Source of the DNA: Lolliginicoccus suaedae
Lineage (GTDB): Bacteria; Actinomycetota; Actinomycetes; Mycobacteriales; Mycobacteriaceae
Reading direction: 5' to 3'
NCBI RefSeq assembly: GCF_008312885.1
Contig: NZ_VSSO01000001.1
Coordinates: 806,001 to 870,000, forward strand
DNA length: 64,000 nucleotides
Shown: one piece after another, positions 26,344 to 34,702 of the stretch
Numbering within the stretch: the stretch's first letter is position 1
Layout of the letters: each line of letters begins with the position of its first letter
Program-made: the position numbers and the translations under genes
Notes under the pieces: generated by a model
Seen by the model: only the letters and a program-made list of their open reading frames with translations
What the model was told of the DNA's origin: nothing
Database searches by the model: none

Positions 26344-27195
26344 ATGCACTACCTGCTGAACCCGCCGCAGCGGATCACCGACACCGTTCGCTCCCTCATC
26401 CCGGGGCGGCTCGCGCATTCGCGGCGGAAGGCCATCGAGGACAAGGTCATCGTCGTGACTGGAGCCTCGAGCGGGGTAGGCCACGCCGCCGCGCTCGCGC
26501 TCGCTGCGCGCGGTGCCACGCTCGTCCTGGTCGCCCGCGGCGCCGAGGCCCTGCAGGAGGTCCGTGACGAGATCGTCGCGGCCGGTGGCTCCGCGGAAGC
26601 GATCAGCGGGGATCTGGCGAGCGCCGAGGATTCCGCGCGCCTGTCCGCCGAGATCCTCGCCCGGCACAAACGAGTGGATGTGCTGGTCAACAACGCTGGC
26701 CGATCCATCCGTCGCAGTGGCGCGGACGCCGCCGATCGGTTCCATGACTACGAGCGCACCATCGCGATCAACTACTTCGGCGCGGCACGGCTCACGATGG
26801 CATTGCTGCCTTCCATGCTCGAGGCCCGCTCGGGGCACGTCGTCAATGTCGCGACCTGGGGCGTCGCTGCGGGCTCCATGCCGTTGTTCACCGCGTATCA
26901 CGCATCGAAGGCCGCGCTCGCGGCGTTCGGCCGCAGCCTCGCAGCGGAGACCAGGCCCGAGGGCGTGCACGTCACCACCATCGGGTTCCCCCTGGTCCGC
27001 ACCGCGATGATCGCCCCGACCGCCAAGTATGCCTCGGCGCCCGCGATCAGCCCGGAGCGCGCCGCGGAGTGGATCATCGATGCGATCCGCACGCGCCCCG
27101 TGGAGGTTCACCCGCGCTACGCCCACGCGCTCCGCGTGATCGGGGCGCTCTCCCCGCGCGCGGTGGACGCCTTGGTATGGCGCATGGGGATCTAG
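26344..27195 (+). CDS. Short-chain dehydrogenase/reductase (SDR)
   Basis: The 283-residue classical SDR has the NAD(P) motif V-T-G-A-S-S-G-V-G (T-G-x3-G-x-G) after an N-terminal extension of about 35 residues, then N-N-A-G, a substrate-side segment N-V-A-T-W-G and the Y-H-A-S-K active-site motif with Tyr and Lys. ATG 26344 has GAAGGAG 11 bases upstream; an ATG at 26308 is in frame but weaker. It probably oxidises or reduces an alcohol/ketone on the lipid handled by the operon. Confidence 0.85.
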   Translation: MHYLLNPPQRITDTVRSLIPGRLAHSRRKAIEDKVIVVTGASSGVGHAAALALAARGATLVLVARGAEALQEVRDEIVAAGGSAEAISGDLASAEDSARLSAEILARHKRVDVLVNNAGRSIRRSGADAADRFHDYERTIAINYFGAARLTMALLPSMLEARSGHVVNVATWGVAAGSMPLFTAYHASKAALAAFGRSLAAETRPEGVHVTTIGFPLVRTAMIAPTAKYASAPAISPERAAEWIIDAIRTRPVEVHPRYAHALRVIGALSPRAVDALVWRMGI

Positions 27196-27292
27196 CGCCC
27201 GGTCGGTCCCAGTGCGGCCAAGCGATAAGGTATACACGATGTCTCACATGCACTGGCGCGCGCCCGCGCCGGCAGCGAACGAAGGAACCACG

Positions 27293-28099
27293 ATGGCGCA
27301 GCCGTTCTACCTGCCCCTCAACGGTCAGGATGACACCGAGTGGGAGCACGTCCAGCCGACTAGCTCCACCGTGAGCGTGTGGTCGTCGAGCATGCAGCAT
27401 GGCTCCCCGCCCGCGGCGCTGCTGGTGCGCGCTCTCGAGCAGTGCGAGCCGCGCGACGATGCCCGGCTCTCGCGGGTGTCGGTGGAGATCCTCGGGCCGA
27501 TCCCGCTCACCGAGTGCCGCGTCCGTGCCTACGTCACTCGTCCGGGCACCAAGGTCGAGCTGCTGCGCGCCGAGCTCGAGGCCCAGCTCGACGATGGGAC
27601 GTTCCGGCCCGTCGCGACCGCGCAGGCCTGGCGGCTCGCCACCGCTGACACCAGCGATTCCACCATCGTGCATGACGAATCGATGCGGCACCGCGATACC
27701 GGCCGGGATGCCGATCCCGCCAAATTCTTCCCGCCCGGCTACGTGCACATGGTGGAGTGGGTGCTGCTGAACAAGCCCGGCGGCACCGGGCCGGGGCAGT
27801 TCTGGGGGCGGCCCCTCGTGCCACTGGTCGGCACGGAACCGATCACTCCGCTGCAACGATTGTTCGCCGTGGTGGATTCAGCGAACGGGCTCGGAGCGAA
27901 GCTCGACATCCGCAAGTGGACCTACCTCAACACGGACCTGACCGTGCATCTGCACCGACAGCCCACGGGCGACTGGGTGGGTGTCTCCGCGGAGTCCTCG
28001 GTCGGCCCGGAGGGCATCGGCATGTGCGCAGCAACGCTGCATGACGAGCACGGCGCGCTGGGCCGCTCGGCGCAGACCTTGCTAGTACGACGTCGATAG
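27293..28099 (+). CDS. Acyl-CoA thioesterase family protein (double hot-dog, TesB-like)
   Basis: The 268-residue protein starts at ATG 27293 behind GAAGGAA. Two hot-dog repeats are suggested: an N-terminal half with the helix H-G-S-P-P-A-A-L-L-V-R-A-L-E-Q, and a C-terminal half with F-A-V-V-D-S-A-N-G-L and W-T-Y-L-N-T-D-L-T-V-H-L-H, as in TesB-like thioesterases, then S-A-E-S-S-V-G-P-E-G-I-G. It would cleave or bind acyl-CoA in the same pathway as the preceding genes. The spacer of 97 bases after the SDR may contain a further promoter. Confidence 0.75.
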   Translation: MAQPFYLPLNGQDDTEWEHVQPTSSTVSVWSSSMQHGSPPAALLVRALEQCEPRDDARLSRVSVEILGPIPLTECRVRAYVTRPGTKVELLRAELEAQLDDGTFRPVATAQAWRLATADTSDSTIVHDESMRHRDTGRDADPAKFFPPGYVHMVEWVLLNKPGGTGPGQFWGRPLVPLVGTEPITPLQRLFAVVDSANGLGAKLDIRKWTYLNTDLTVHLHRQPTGDWVGVSAESSVGPEGIGMCAATLHDEHGALGRSAQTLLVRRR

Positions 28100-28216
28100 C
28101 AGTGCCGGACCAGGGGCCGGTGCCTGCTCACGCGCTTCACCGGATCGATAACATTTCGCGCCCACCCCGTCCTGTTTGCAGCACGGTGAACTGCTACAGC
28201 ACTAAAGTTTCCTCCC

Positions 28217-28858
28217 ATGGCAGATGAATCGAGCAGGAAGAAGTCCGGCCGGCCCAGAGTGCTGCACGAGCACGATATCGTGGCCGCCGCGCTCGCGGAA
28301 GGCCTGCTCGATGCCACCATGCCCGCTGTCGCCCGTCGCCTCGGGGTCTCGCATTCCGCGCTCTACCGCTACTACGCCGACCGCAATGCCCTGATGCAGG
28401 CCTGCATCGCGCAGGCCGTGGCGTCCATGCCCTGGCCGGACCCTGAGGAGCCGTGGCGCACGATGCTTCCGAAGCTCGCCAGCACCACCTGGGACATGCT
28501 GGAACGCTATCCCGGGCTCACCGAGACAATGCTGACGGCGACCCGCTCCCCCGAGGAGATGACCTGCCTCGCGGAGAAGCTGGTCCGGGGACTCGTTGCA
28601 CAGGGCTTCACTCCGCACGATGCGATCCTGGCGATCGAGCTGATCGGCGACCTGACGCTGACGACGTTCACGGCCACGCAGCGGCTCGATGCGCCCGTCG
28701 ATGGTGGCGGCACACTCCGCGATCTGGCACGGGAGGACTGGGTTCGCCCCGGCGTGCTTTCCGACGCCCTGTCCGACGAGACGCTCTGGCAGGGACGCGT
28801 CAGGCTCGAGAACAAGGTGTCGCTCATCCTCGAGGGGTTCGCCCAGCGCGTCGGATAG
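28217..28858 (+). CDS. TetR-family transcriptional regulator
   Basis: The 213-residue protein begins with a basic tail and a TetR helix-turn-helix (V-A-R-R-L-G-V-S-H-S-A-L-Y-R-Y-Y-A-D-R). The C-terminal part is helical and resembles TetR_C regulators that bind hydrophobic or aromatic ligands. It comes 117 bases after the thioesterase gene on the same strand. It is the second TetR of this locus; whether it controls the lipid operon or a distant target cannot be seen. It converges on hisG. Confidence 0.85.
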   Translation: MADESSRKKSGRPRVLHEHDIVAAALAEGLLDATMPAVARRLGVSHSALYRYYADRNALMQACIAQAVASMPWPDPEEPWRTMLPKLASTTWDMLERYPGLTETMLTATRSPEEMTCLAEKLVRGLVAQGFTPHDAILAIELIGDLTLTTFTATQRLDAPVDGGGTLRDLAREDWVRPGVLSDALSDETLWQGRVRLENKVSLILEGFAQRVG

Positions 28859-28866
28859 CCCGGCAC

Positions 28867-29715
28867 CTACAGCCGGCAGGACCGGATGTCCGAGGCCAGG
28901 ATCGCCTTGGTGCCCAGCGCCGCGAGGTCGTCCATCACGTTGTTCACCGACCGGCGCGAGACCATGGCCCGCACTGCCACCCACCCTGGGTCGGCGAGCG
29001 GCGCGACGGTGGGCGACTCGATGCCGGGCGTGATCGCGGTGGCCTGCTCGAGAAGCTCCTTGGGGCAGTCATAGTCGAGCATCATGTATTGCTGCGCGAA
29101 CACCACGCCCTGGATGCGGGCGACGAGCTGGTCGCGCGCGGGTGTGGAGGGCACATCGCTCTCGCGCTCGAGCAGCACTCCCTCGGAGGCGCAGAGGGTG
29201 TCACCGAACGCGACGAGGTTGTGCTGCCGCAGCGTCCGCCCGGATCCCACGACATCCGCGATGGCGTCAGCGACACCAAGCTGGATGGAGATCTCGACCG
29301 CCCCATCGAGACGGATCACGGTGGCGTTGATGCCGCGGCGCGACAGGTCGGCGCGCACCAGGTTCGGGTAGGAGGTCGCGATGCGCAGTCCCTCGAGCTC
29401 CTCGACCGTCCAATCGCGTCCTTCTGGGGCGGCATAGCGGAACGTGGACTTGCCGAAGCCGAGGGCGAGCCGCTCCCGGACGGGCGCGCCGGAGTCGGCG
29501 GCGAGATCACGGCCAGTGATGCCGAGGTCGAGCTCGCCGGAACCCACGTAGATCGCGATGTCCTTGGGCCGGAGGAAGAAGAACTCGACCTGGTTGAGCT
29601 GGTCGAGCACCGTGAGGTCCTTGCTGTCCGAGCGGCTGCGGTAGCCGGCTTCGGCGAGGATCTCGGCAGCAGCCTCGGAAAGGGCGCCCTTGTTCGGGAC
29701 AGCAACGCGCAGCAT
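28867..29715 (-). CDS. hisG: ATP phosphoribosyltransferase, long form
   Basis: The 282-residue enzyme catalyses the first step of histidine biosynthesis (ATP + PRPP to phosphoribosyl-ATP). Starts [12 protein letters not shown], with the P-loop-like PRPP site in [13 protein letters not shown]. The length and the C-terminal region (about 205-282) match the long HisG with its ACT-like allosteric domain for histidine feedback. It lies 51 bases downstream of hisE on the same strand and is probably in one operon, as in Rv2122c-Rv2121c. Confidence 0.95.
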   Translation of the reverse strand: MLRVAVPNKGALSEAAAEILAEAGYRSRSDSKDLTVLDQLNQVEFFFLRPKDIAIYVGSGELDLGITGRDLAADSGAPVRERLALGFGKSTFRYAAPEGRDWTVEELEGLRIATSYPNLVRADLSRRGINATVIRLDGAVEISIQLGVADAIADVVGSGRTLRQHNLVAFGDTLCASEGVLLERESDVPSTPARDQLVARIQGVVFAQQYMMLDYDCPKELLEQATAITPGIESPTVAPLADPGWVAVRAMVSRRSVNNVMDDLAALGTKAILASDIRSCRL

Positions 29716-29766
29716 GGGATTGGTTCCTTCGGGTCTCGCGGTCGTGGTGGGCGGCAGGTGCGACGC

Positions 29767-30030
29767 TCAGAGATGCCGGTAGACGTCCTCGAGGGAAAGC
29801 CCGCGCCCGATCATCATCACCTGCACCCAGTAGAGCAGCTGCGAGATCTCCTCGGAGAGCTCATCGTTGGACTGGTACTCGGCCGCGATCCATACCTCGC
29901 CGGCCTCCTCGAGGACCTTCTTGCCCTGGGCGTGCACGCCCGCGTCGAGCGCCTTGACAGTGCCCGACCCCTCGGGGCGGGCAGCGGCACGATCCTGCAA
30001 CTCCGCGAACAGCGCGTCGAAAGTCTTCAC
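29767..30030 (-). CDS. hisE: Phosphoribosyl-ATP pyrophosphatase
   Basis: The 87-residue protein of the all-alpha NTP pyrophosphatase class hydrolyses phosphoribosyl-ATP to phosphoribosyl-AMP, the second step of histidine synthesis. Motifs include the N-terminal [11 protein letters not shown], then [13 protein letters not shown] and the E-E-I-S-Q-L-L-Y-W region with metal-binding acidic residues. The start is GTG 30030. It is a stand-alone HisE, not fused to HisI. Confidence 0.95.
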   Translation of the reverse strand: MKTFDALFAELQDRAAARPEGSGTVKALDAGVHAQGKKVLEEAGEVWIAAEYQSNDELSEEISQLLYWVQVMMIGRGLSLEDVYRHL

Positions 30031-30069
30031 GACCGCCTATTGTGGCACGGAAGCCATGCCTGCGGCGAT

Positions 30070-31128
30070 TCAGCGCACCCTTGCCAGGGATTCCGGCGTG
30101 ATCTCGAACCGTGCGACGCCGTTATCGGCCATGCTCAGGACCGTGGCCAGGGCGTGGCGGCCCGGCGGCAGCACGCGAGCCGTCACCGTCGTGCCCGGGC
30201 CAGCCCGGTCCAGCGCGCCCCGTAGCGCCTGGCTGATGGCGTGCACCGCGCTGGCCCGCTGGGCCTCTGGCATGCCCTCGAGGGAACCGTCATCGAGCAG
30301 GATCACGGTCGCGCCGCGTGCGCGGGCCTCCTGCGCCGCGGCGAGGATCTCTTCCGTGGCGAGCGATCGGGCCCGGATGCGGTCCCGTAGCTGCGCCTCC
30401 GCCAGCGCGATCTGGGCGATCTCGTCCGCAGTGAGTTGCTCGGCATGCACGATCCGCTCGAGGAGGGGGCGCGCTGTCTCGTTGAGGTACGTGAGCTGCC
30501 GGTCGCGCTCGGCCAATCGTGCTGCTCCGCCATGCAGGTCCGATACCACCGACGCCGTCGTATCGCGCAGCTCATTGATGACGCTGACCTGCCTGCGCAG
30601 CGTGATGCCGAGCACCGTGCAGGTGCCGATCATGCTGAGGTTCCACGACAGCTCCTGCCACGGATCCGCGACATCCGACGGCACGGGACCGGCGATGAAC
30701 CACCAGCCAAGAATCGTCGTGGCGAGCAACGCCTCGCCCGCCCAGGCCGCTCCCAGCCGGCCTCGCAATACCAGGAAGCAGAAGATGATGGTGCCGGTCG
30801 GCCACGTCCACGAGGCGTAGAGCGCGACACGGTCTGGTTCGCCGATCATCGCGATGTTCGCGATCGCAGCGAGCCCCGGCAGTACCGCGATGGCCGTCGC
30901 CGCTCGCCCGGGCAGCGGGTCGCCGGGAGCGCGGAGCAGCAACCAGGTGGCAGCGGCGATCAGCAGCACCGAGGCGAGCCACCATGCGGGGCCGCGGTCC
31001 CACGTGCCCGTGGTGAATGCCCTCGCGCACTCGGCGATGGTCCACGCGGCTGCGATGGCGAGAGCACCGCCGCTGCCCAGGCCGATCAGCGCTGGCGTGT
31101 CCGTGCGGGCAAGGTTTCCGTCATTCAT
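30070..31128 (-). CDS. Membrane signalling protein with degenerate HATPase-like domain (partner of kinase at 31121)
   Basis: The 352-residue protein has about six N-terminal membrane helices (about 15-175), a coiled linker and a C-terminal domain. The latter aligns in order with the histidine kinase ATPase domain of its neighbours but lacks key residues: E-A-Q-L-R-D-R-I-R-A-R where an N-box (E-A-x2-N-S-x-R-H-A) would stand, L-L-D-D-G-S-L instead of D-N-G-A-G-F, and G-P-G-T-T-V-T, which is like G-E-G-T-T-V-T. No H-box is seen. It may be an inactive pseudokinase that pairs with the adjacent kinase. Start ATG 31128 overlaps the kinase stop (ATGAATGA). Confidence 0.7.
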   Translation of the reverse strand: MNDGNLARTDTPALIGLGSGGALAIAAAWTIAECARAFTTGTWDRGPAWWLASVLLIAAATWLLLRAPGDPLPGRAATAIAVLPGLAAIANIAMIGEPDRVALYASWTWPTGTIIFCFLVLRGRLGAAWAGEALLATTILGWWFIAGPVPSDVADPWQELSWNLSMIGTCTVLGITLRRQVSVINELRDTTASVVSDLHGGAARLAERDRQLTYLNETARPLLERIVHAEQLTADEIAQIALAEAQLRDRIRARSLATEEILAAAQEARARGATVILLDDGSLEGMPEAQRASAVHAISQALRGALDRAGPGTTVTARVLPPGRHALATVLSMADNGVARFEITPESLARVR

Positions 31129-32311
31129 TGGTGCTGCTCCAGGTCACGGTGACGGTGGTCCCCTCGCCGGGCGCGCTATCGATGTCGAGCCCCGCGCCTT
31201 CGATGATCGCGACGCGCCCACGCATCGCGGTGTGGATCCCGAGCCTGCGCGGCGGGATGCGCGTGGGGTCGAAGCCGGCCCCGTTGTCGGCGAGCATCGC
31301 GCTGACGAATCCAGGACCGCAGTGCACGAGCAAGCCGCGCCGCGCGTCCTCGCCGGCATGGCGGACGCTGTTCCGGGCGGCCTCGGCGATCACTTCCTGG
31401 AGCATCCGCACCACTTCGAGGCGATAGGTGGCACCTGGATCATCAACGACCGCGTGGAAGCCAAAATCCTCGCGGACGTCGCCCACGGTCTGGCGCAGCC
31501 GCGCCACTACCTCGCGGGCGCCGACGGGCTCGTCGCCATCGTCGCTGCGGGCAAGGGAGTCAAGGGTCTCGAGGCTGCCACGCGCGGATTCCCGGACGGC
31601 CGGCAACGGCGCCCGGCTGCACGCGGCGACGAAGGTGGACACGATCGTGTCGTGGACGAGCGCATCGAGCCGGTCCCGTTCCTGGCTGATCGCTGTCTCG
31701 CGGACCCTCTCGGTGGCTCCGGCGCGCAGCGCCGCGGACTCGGAATCAATGGTGGCCGCGTTCGCCTGCACGCTGCGGATCATCGCCGCGAAGATCACAC
31801 CGATCATGGCGATGGAGATGCCCTCGCGGATCGCCCATCCCGCCGGCACCCCATGCTGGGCCCATGATGTGCCCATCGCGTGCAGGGCCGCATAGGCGAT
31901 GGCAATGGGAACGAGCCCGCGGAGCGGGAGGACGAACGATGCGGTGATGATCGTCCCGGACCCGATGAGCAGCGGCCACGGCATCGTGATCGGTGGGAGC
32001 CGACCCTGCTCGAATGCCAGCGGCAGCGCCGCGACGACAGGGATGTACAGGATGGGATAGGCACCACAGATCATCCGGACGGCACGCGCGCTGCCCCACA
32101 CCGAGGCAACCATCATCGCGGCATACATGCCCGGGATCGCAATGATCGCTGGGACCAGCCACCACCAGGGGTTGCCCGCCATCTGCTCGAGCATGCCGGG
32201 CAGCTCGATGCCGAGAAAAGCAGCCCCAGCGATGCCGAGGGCGAATCCGAGCACACGGGTCATGCGTCCGGACGCCGTGTCCTCCTGTGCCATGAACCTC
32301 CCTAGCGGCAT
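31121..32311 (-). CDS. Membrane sensor histidine kinase (HATPase type)
   Basis: The protein has 396 residues from ATG 32311 (GGAGGG upstream; ATG 32293 is also possible). About six N-terminal membrane helices precede a helix with L-V-H-D-T-I-V-S (His-Asp phospho-acceptor, HisKA_3-like), then E-A-A-R-N-S-V-R-H-A (N-box), D-N-G-A-G-F-D (G1) and P-G-E-G-T-T-V-T (G2). This is a likely active kinase of the NarL/LuxR-pairing type. No response regulator gene is near. It alternates with partners lacking these residues in a four-gene overlapping cluster. Confidence 0.82.
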   Translation of the reverse strand: MPLGRFMAQEDTASGRMTRVLGFALGIAGAAFLGIELPGMLEQMAGNPWWWLVPAIIAIPGMYAAMMVASVWGSARAVRMICGAYPILYIPVVAALPLAFEQGRLPPITMPWPLLIGSGTIITASFVLPLRGLVPIAIAYAALHAMGTSWAQHGVPAGWAIREGISIAMIGVIFAAMIRSVQANAATIDSESAALRAGATERVRETAISQERDRLDALVHDTIVSTFVAACSRAPLPAVRESARGSLETLDSLARSDDGDEPVGAREVVARLRQTVGDVREDFGFHAVVDDPGATYRLEVVRMLQEVIAEAARNSVRHAGEDARRGLLVHCGPGFVSAMLADNGAGFDPTRIPPRRLGIHTAMRGRVAIIEGAGLDIDSAPGEGTTVTVTWSSTNE

Positions 32312-33348
32312 GCGGGGCCCTCCACCTGCTGCTCGATCTGGATGGGCGCTCCCCGCCGCACCGTGATCCGGCGCGTCCCCGAGGTGGAGGTCGAGACGAT
32401 GGAGCACGCGTGCTTCCTCCCTGGCGGCACTACCCGTACGGTAACGGTACCGTCCCGCTGCTCGTCGAGCACGCGAGCAACGAGCGCGTGCATCGCCTCC
32501 ACGGTGCCACTGCCCGCGCCCGCGAGCCCACCGTCATCGAGCAGCACGACCTCGACGCCCGTGCGGCGGGCACGGGTGGCTGCCTCGAGCACGACATCGC
32601 TCGCGAGGATGCGCGCACGGACCCGATCCCGCAGCGTCGCCTCGACGAGGAGAATGTCTTCCCTCTCCGCGCGATCGAGCGGCCCGCCACTCGCGATCCT
32701 CTCGAGGCGCGGGACGGCGATGCGCTCGAGCTCCGCGACCAGCCTCGTGGACTCCAGCGCTCGCGCCTCCACCGCTGCCCGCTCCGCCGCGAGGGCTTCC
32801 CCAGCCACACGGAGCCTCGATATCCTGCGGCTGTGCGCCCGCAGCGTCAGCGCGAAGCAGATCCCGATGGCGAACAAGCACGAGGTCCAGATCAGCAACG
32901 ACGCGATGCTGCCCCGCCACCCATCACCGGCAACAACGGGCATCAAGGCATGCGCGAGCGAGGCAACGACATGGCCGGCCACCGCGGCGACGATCCGACC
33001 ACGGACCACGAGCACCGACATCATCGCCACGGTCACCACCCAGGTCCAGCGCGGCTGGCGACCATCCATCTCGATCACCCAGGACTCGGAGACCGCCACG
33101 AGCAGAGCCAGCACCACCGCCAGCCAGGCCGATAGCGCTGGCATGGGATCGCTGCGCCCGGCGACAGCGAGGATCGACATCGCCAGCGCGGCCGGACCGA
33201 TGATGAGCGCGCCAAGCATCCCGAGCCATGTCGGGTTCGCGATCACGGCCCCCGCGCTGCCCAGGACGACCCAGGCCACCATGACCGCGATGGCCGAGCG
33301 CCCACCGAGGCCCGCTAGGGCGGCCGCGGAAACGGCCTCGCGCTTCAC
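32302..33348 (-). CDS. Membrane signalling protein with degenerate HATPase-like domain (partner of kinase at 33345)
   Basis: The 348-residue paralogue of the 30070 gene product: membrane helices in the N-terminal half, a coiled linker, then V-E-A-T-L-R-D-R-V-R-A-R, V-V-L-L-D-D-G-G-L and D-G-T-V-T-V-R-V-V-P-P-G-R. Both partners share L-R-D-R-x-R-A-R, L-L-D-D-G and V-P-P-G-R/L-P-P-G-R, which shows a common origin. The N-box Asn and phospho-acceptor His are absent. It starts with GTG 33348 (GTGA overlap with the preceding kinase stop), so translation is coupled. Confidence 0.7.
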   Translation of the reverse strand: MKREAVSAAALAGLGGRSAIAVMVAWVVLGSAGAVIANPTWLGMLGALIIGPAALAMSILAVAGRSDPMPALSAWLAVVLALLVAVSESWVIEMDGRQPRWTWVVTVAMMSVLVVRGRIVAAVAGHVVASLAHALMPVVAGDGWRGSIASLLIWTSCLFAIGICFALTLRAHSRRISRLRVAGEALAAERAAVEARALESTRLVAELERIAVPRLERIASGGPLDRAEREDILLVEATLRDRVRARILASDVVLEAATRARRTGVEVVLLDDGGLAGAGSGTVEAMHALVARVLDEQRDGTVTVRVVPPGRKHACSIVSTSTSGTRRITVRRGAPIQIEQQVEGPACR

Positions 33349-34484
33349 CCTGCCCGCCAGTCGATCCGCACAGTCGTTCCTCGTCCAGGGGCGGAAATGA
33401 CCTCGGCGTGCCCGCCGGGCACTTGCCGCATCCGTTCCTTGATCGACAAGGCGATGCCCATTCGCCGCGGCGACACCTTCCGCGGGTCGAACCCCGTCCC
33501 ATCGTCGGTGATGCTGACAGCGATGCGCTGGGGCGCGATGCGGCCGTGGATGCGGCGTGCCACCTCTCGGCCATCGGCTCCGGCATGGCGCAGGGAATTC
33601 GATACAGCCTCGGCGACAGCCGCGGAGATGGCTTCGACGACGGCTCCGGGGACTGGTTTCCCGCCCCCCACGACGATGCGGTGCTCGATGCCGAACGCTC
33701 CCACGTGCCGCGGCACGATCAGGGCAGCCGCGGCGTCCGGGGCGAGATCGCTGGGACGCTCCGCGGGATGCTTGAGACCCCGGATCGCGAGAAGCCCATG
33801 GCGCGCCGCCTTCACGGCCTCCTCGCCCGCATGGCCTTGGCCCGCGAGGACGAGCGCGGACAGGACCGAGTCATGCACGAGGGCGTTGCCGCGCGCTCTC
33901 TCCTCGCTGCTGGCACGCGATGCCGCGGCACGCGCCGAAGCGTGCCACATGGCTGCGGTCTCGCGATCGACCAGCGCCGCTCCCCGGCGCAGCGCCAGGA
34001 CCGCGGTGACCAGGACGACGGCAAGGGCCATGGAGCCGGAGATCTCCGCCGTCAGGAGCCGGAGCCATAGCCCTCCGGTGGCCCACGCCATTTGCGCCAC
34101 CATGAGCACCACCAGTGCCACGTAGTGGAGCCAGGCGAGCTTGCCCGACGCGACGGCCGCGACCATCGCCGCGGCCGCGCCGCCGACGGCACTGGTCCAG
34201 GGCCAGTCCCCCCAATCGAGGGCTCCCCGCGGATAGGCGGCGAACCCGGACAGCACGATGAGGGCGTAGAGCACGGCGTAGGTGGCGACGGTCATGCGGA
34301 CCCAGTGCAAGGGCGCGAGCATCCCTGCCACCACCGGACCAAGCGCTGCGGTGGCGAGCACCACAGCAGCGGGCACGGACCACGCCGCAGAGGCCACCGT
34401 GGCCTGCTCCCGGATCGCGGCGGCCTGCGCGAGGATGAAGACGACACCGGCGATCCCCGCCATGATGGCGACGAGCCGGATCAT
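33345..34484 (-). CDS. Membrane sensor histidine kinase (HATPase type), first gene of the quartet
   Basis: The 379-residue protein has about six N-terminal helices, then L-V-H-D-S-V-L-S (phospho-acceptor helix), E-A-V-S-N-S-L-R-H-A (N-box), D-D-G-T-G-F-D-P-R-K-V-S-P-R-R-M-G-I (G1 and F region) and G-R-G-T-T-V-R-I (G2). It is a paralogue of the 31121 kinase: both share R-R-x-G-I after G1. GAGGAACGG precedes the ATG. It is divergent from the iron-siderophore operon, with 218 bases between the starts. The stimulus is unknown. Confidence 0.82.
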   Translation of the reverse strand: MIRLVAIMAGIAGVVFILAQAAAIREQATVASAAWSVPAAVVLATAALGPVVAGMLAPLHWVRMTVATYAVLYALIVLSGFAAYPRGALDWGDWPWTSAVGGAAAAMVAAVASGKLAWLHYVALVVLMVAQMAWATGGLWLRLLTAEISGSMALAVVLVTAVLALRRGAALVDRETAAMWHASARAAASRASSEERARGNALVHDSVLSALVLAGQGHAGEEAVKAARHGLLAIRGLKHPAERPSDLAPDAAAALIVPRHVGAFGIEHRIVVGGGKPVPGAVVEAISAAVAEAVSNSLRHAGADGREVARRIHGRIAPQRIAVSITDDGTGFDPRKVSPRRMGIALSIKERMRQVPGGHAEVISAPGRGTTVRIDWRAG

Positions 34485-34678
34485 CCGTTCCTCGGTACGC
34501 GGAAGTGCGTCCAGTGCTCAGCGCTCCCCTCATGCCGCGCGAGTCTGATTCTTGGCAGGTATACGCTACTCAGCGATCGCCGGGATCGCGAAGCGCGCCC
34601 ACGGGCACCGGCGCCAGGCGGGCCGCCCCTCCTCGCCCGGGCCAGCCCCTTCCGCCGAGGGCGAGCACCACCGGCAGG

Positions 34679-34697
34679 TTAGGTTCGGCTACGCTTA
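34679..34697 (+). promoter_or_regulatory. IdeR/DtxR-like iron box upstream of siderophore importer
   Basis: TTAGGTTCGGCTACGCTTA matches the mycobacterial IdeR consensus TTAGGTTAGGCTAACCTAA at 15 of 19 positions and ends 5 bases before the start codon of the ATPase gene. Such boxes are bound by iron-loaded IdeR/DtxR, which represses iron uptake genes. It is close to the start codon, which would fit a leader with a very short 5' end or repression by roadblock. Confidence 0.75.
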
Positions 34698-34702
34698 CCG
34701 CC

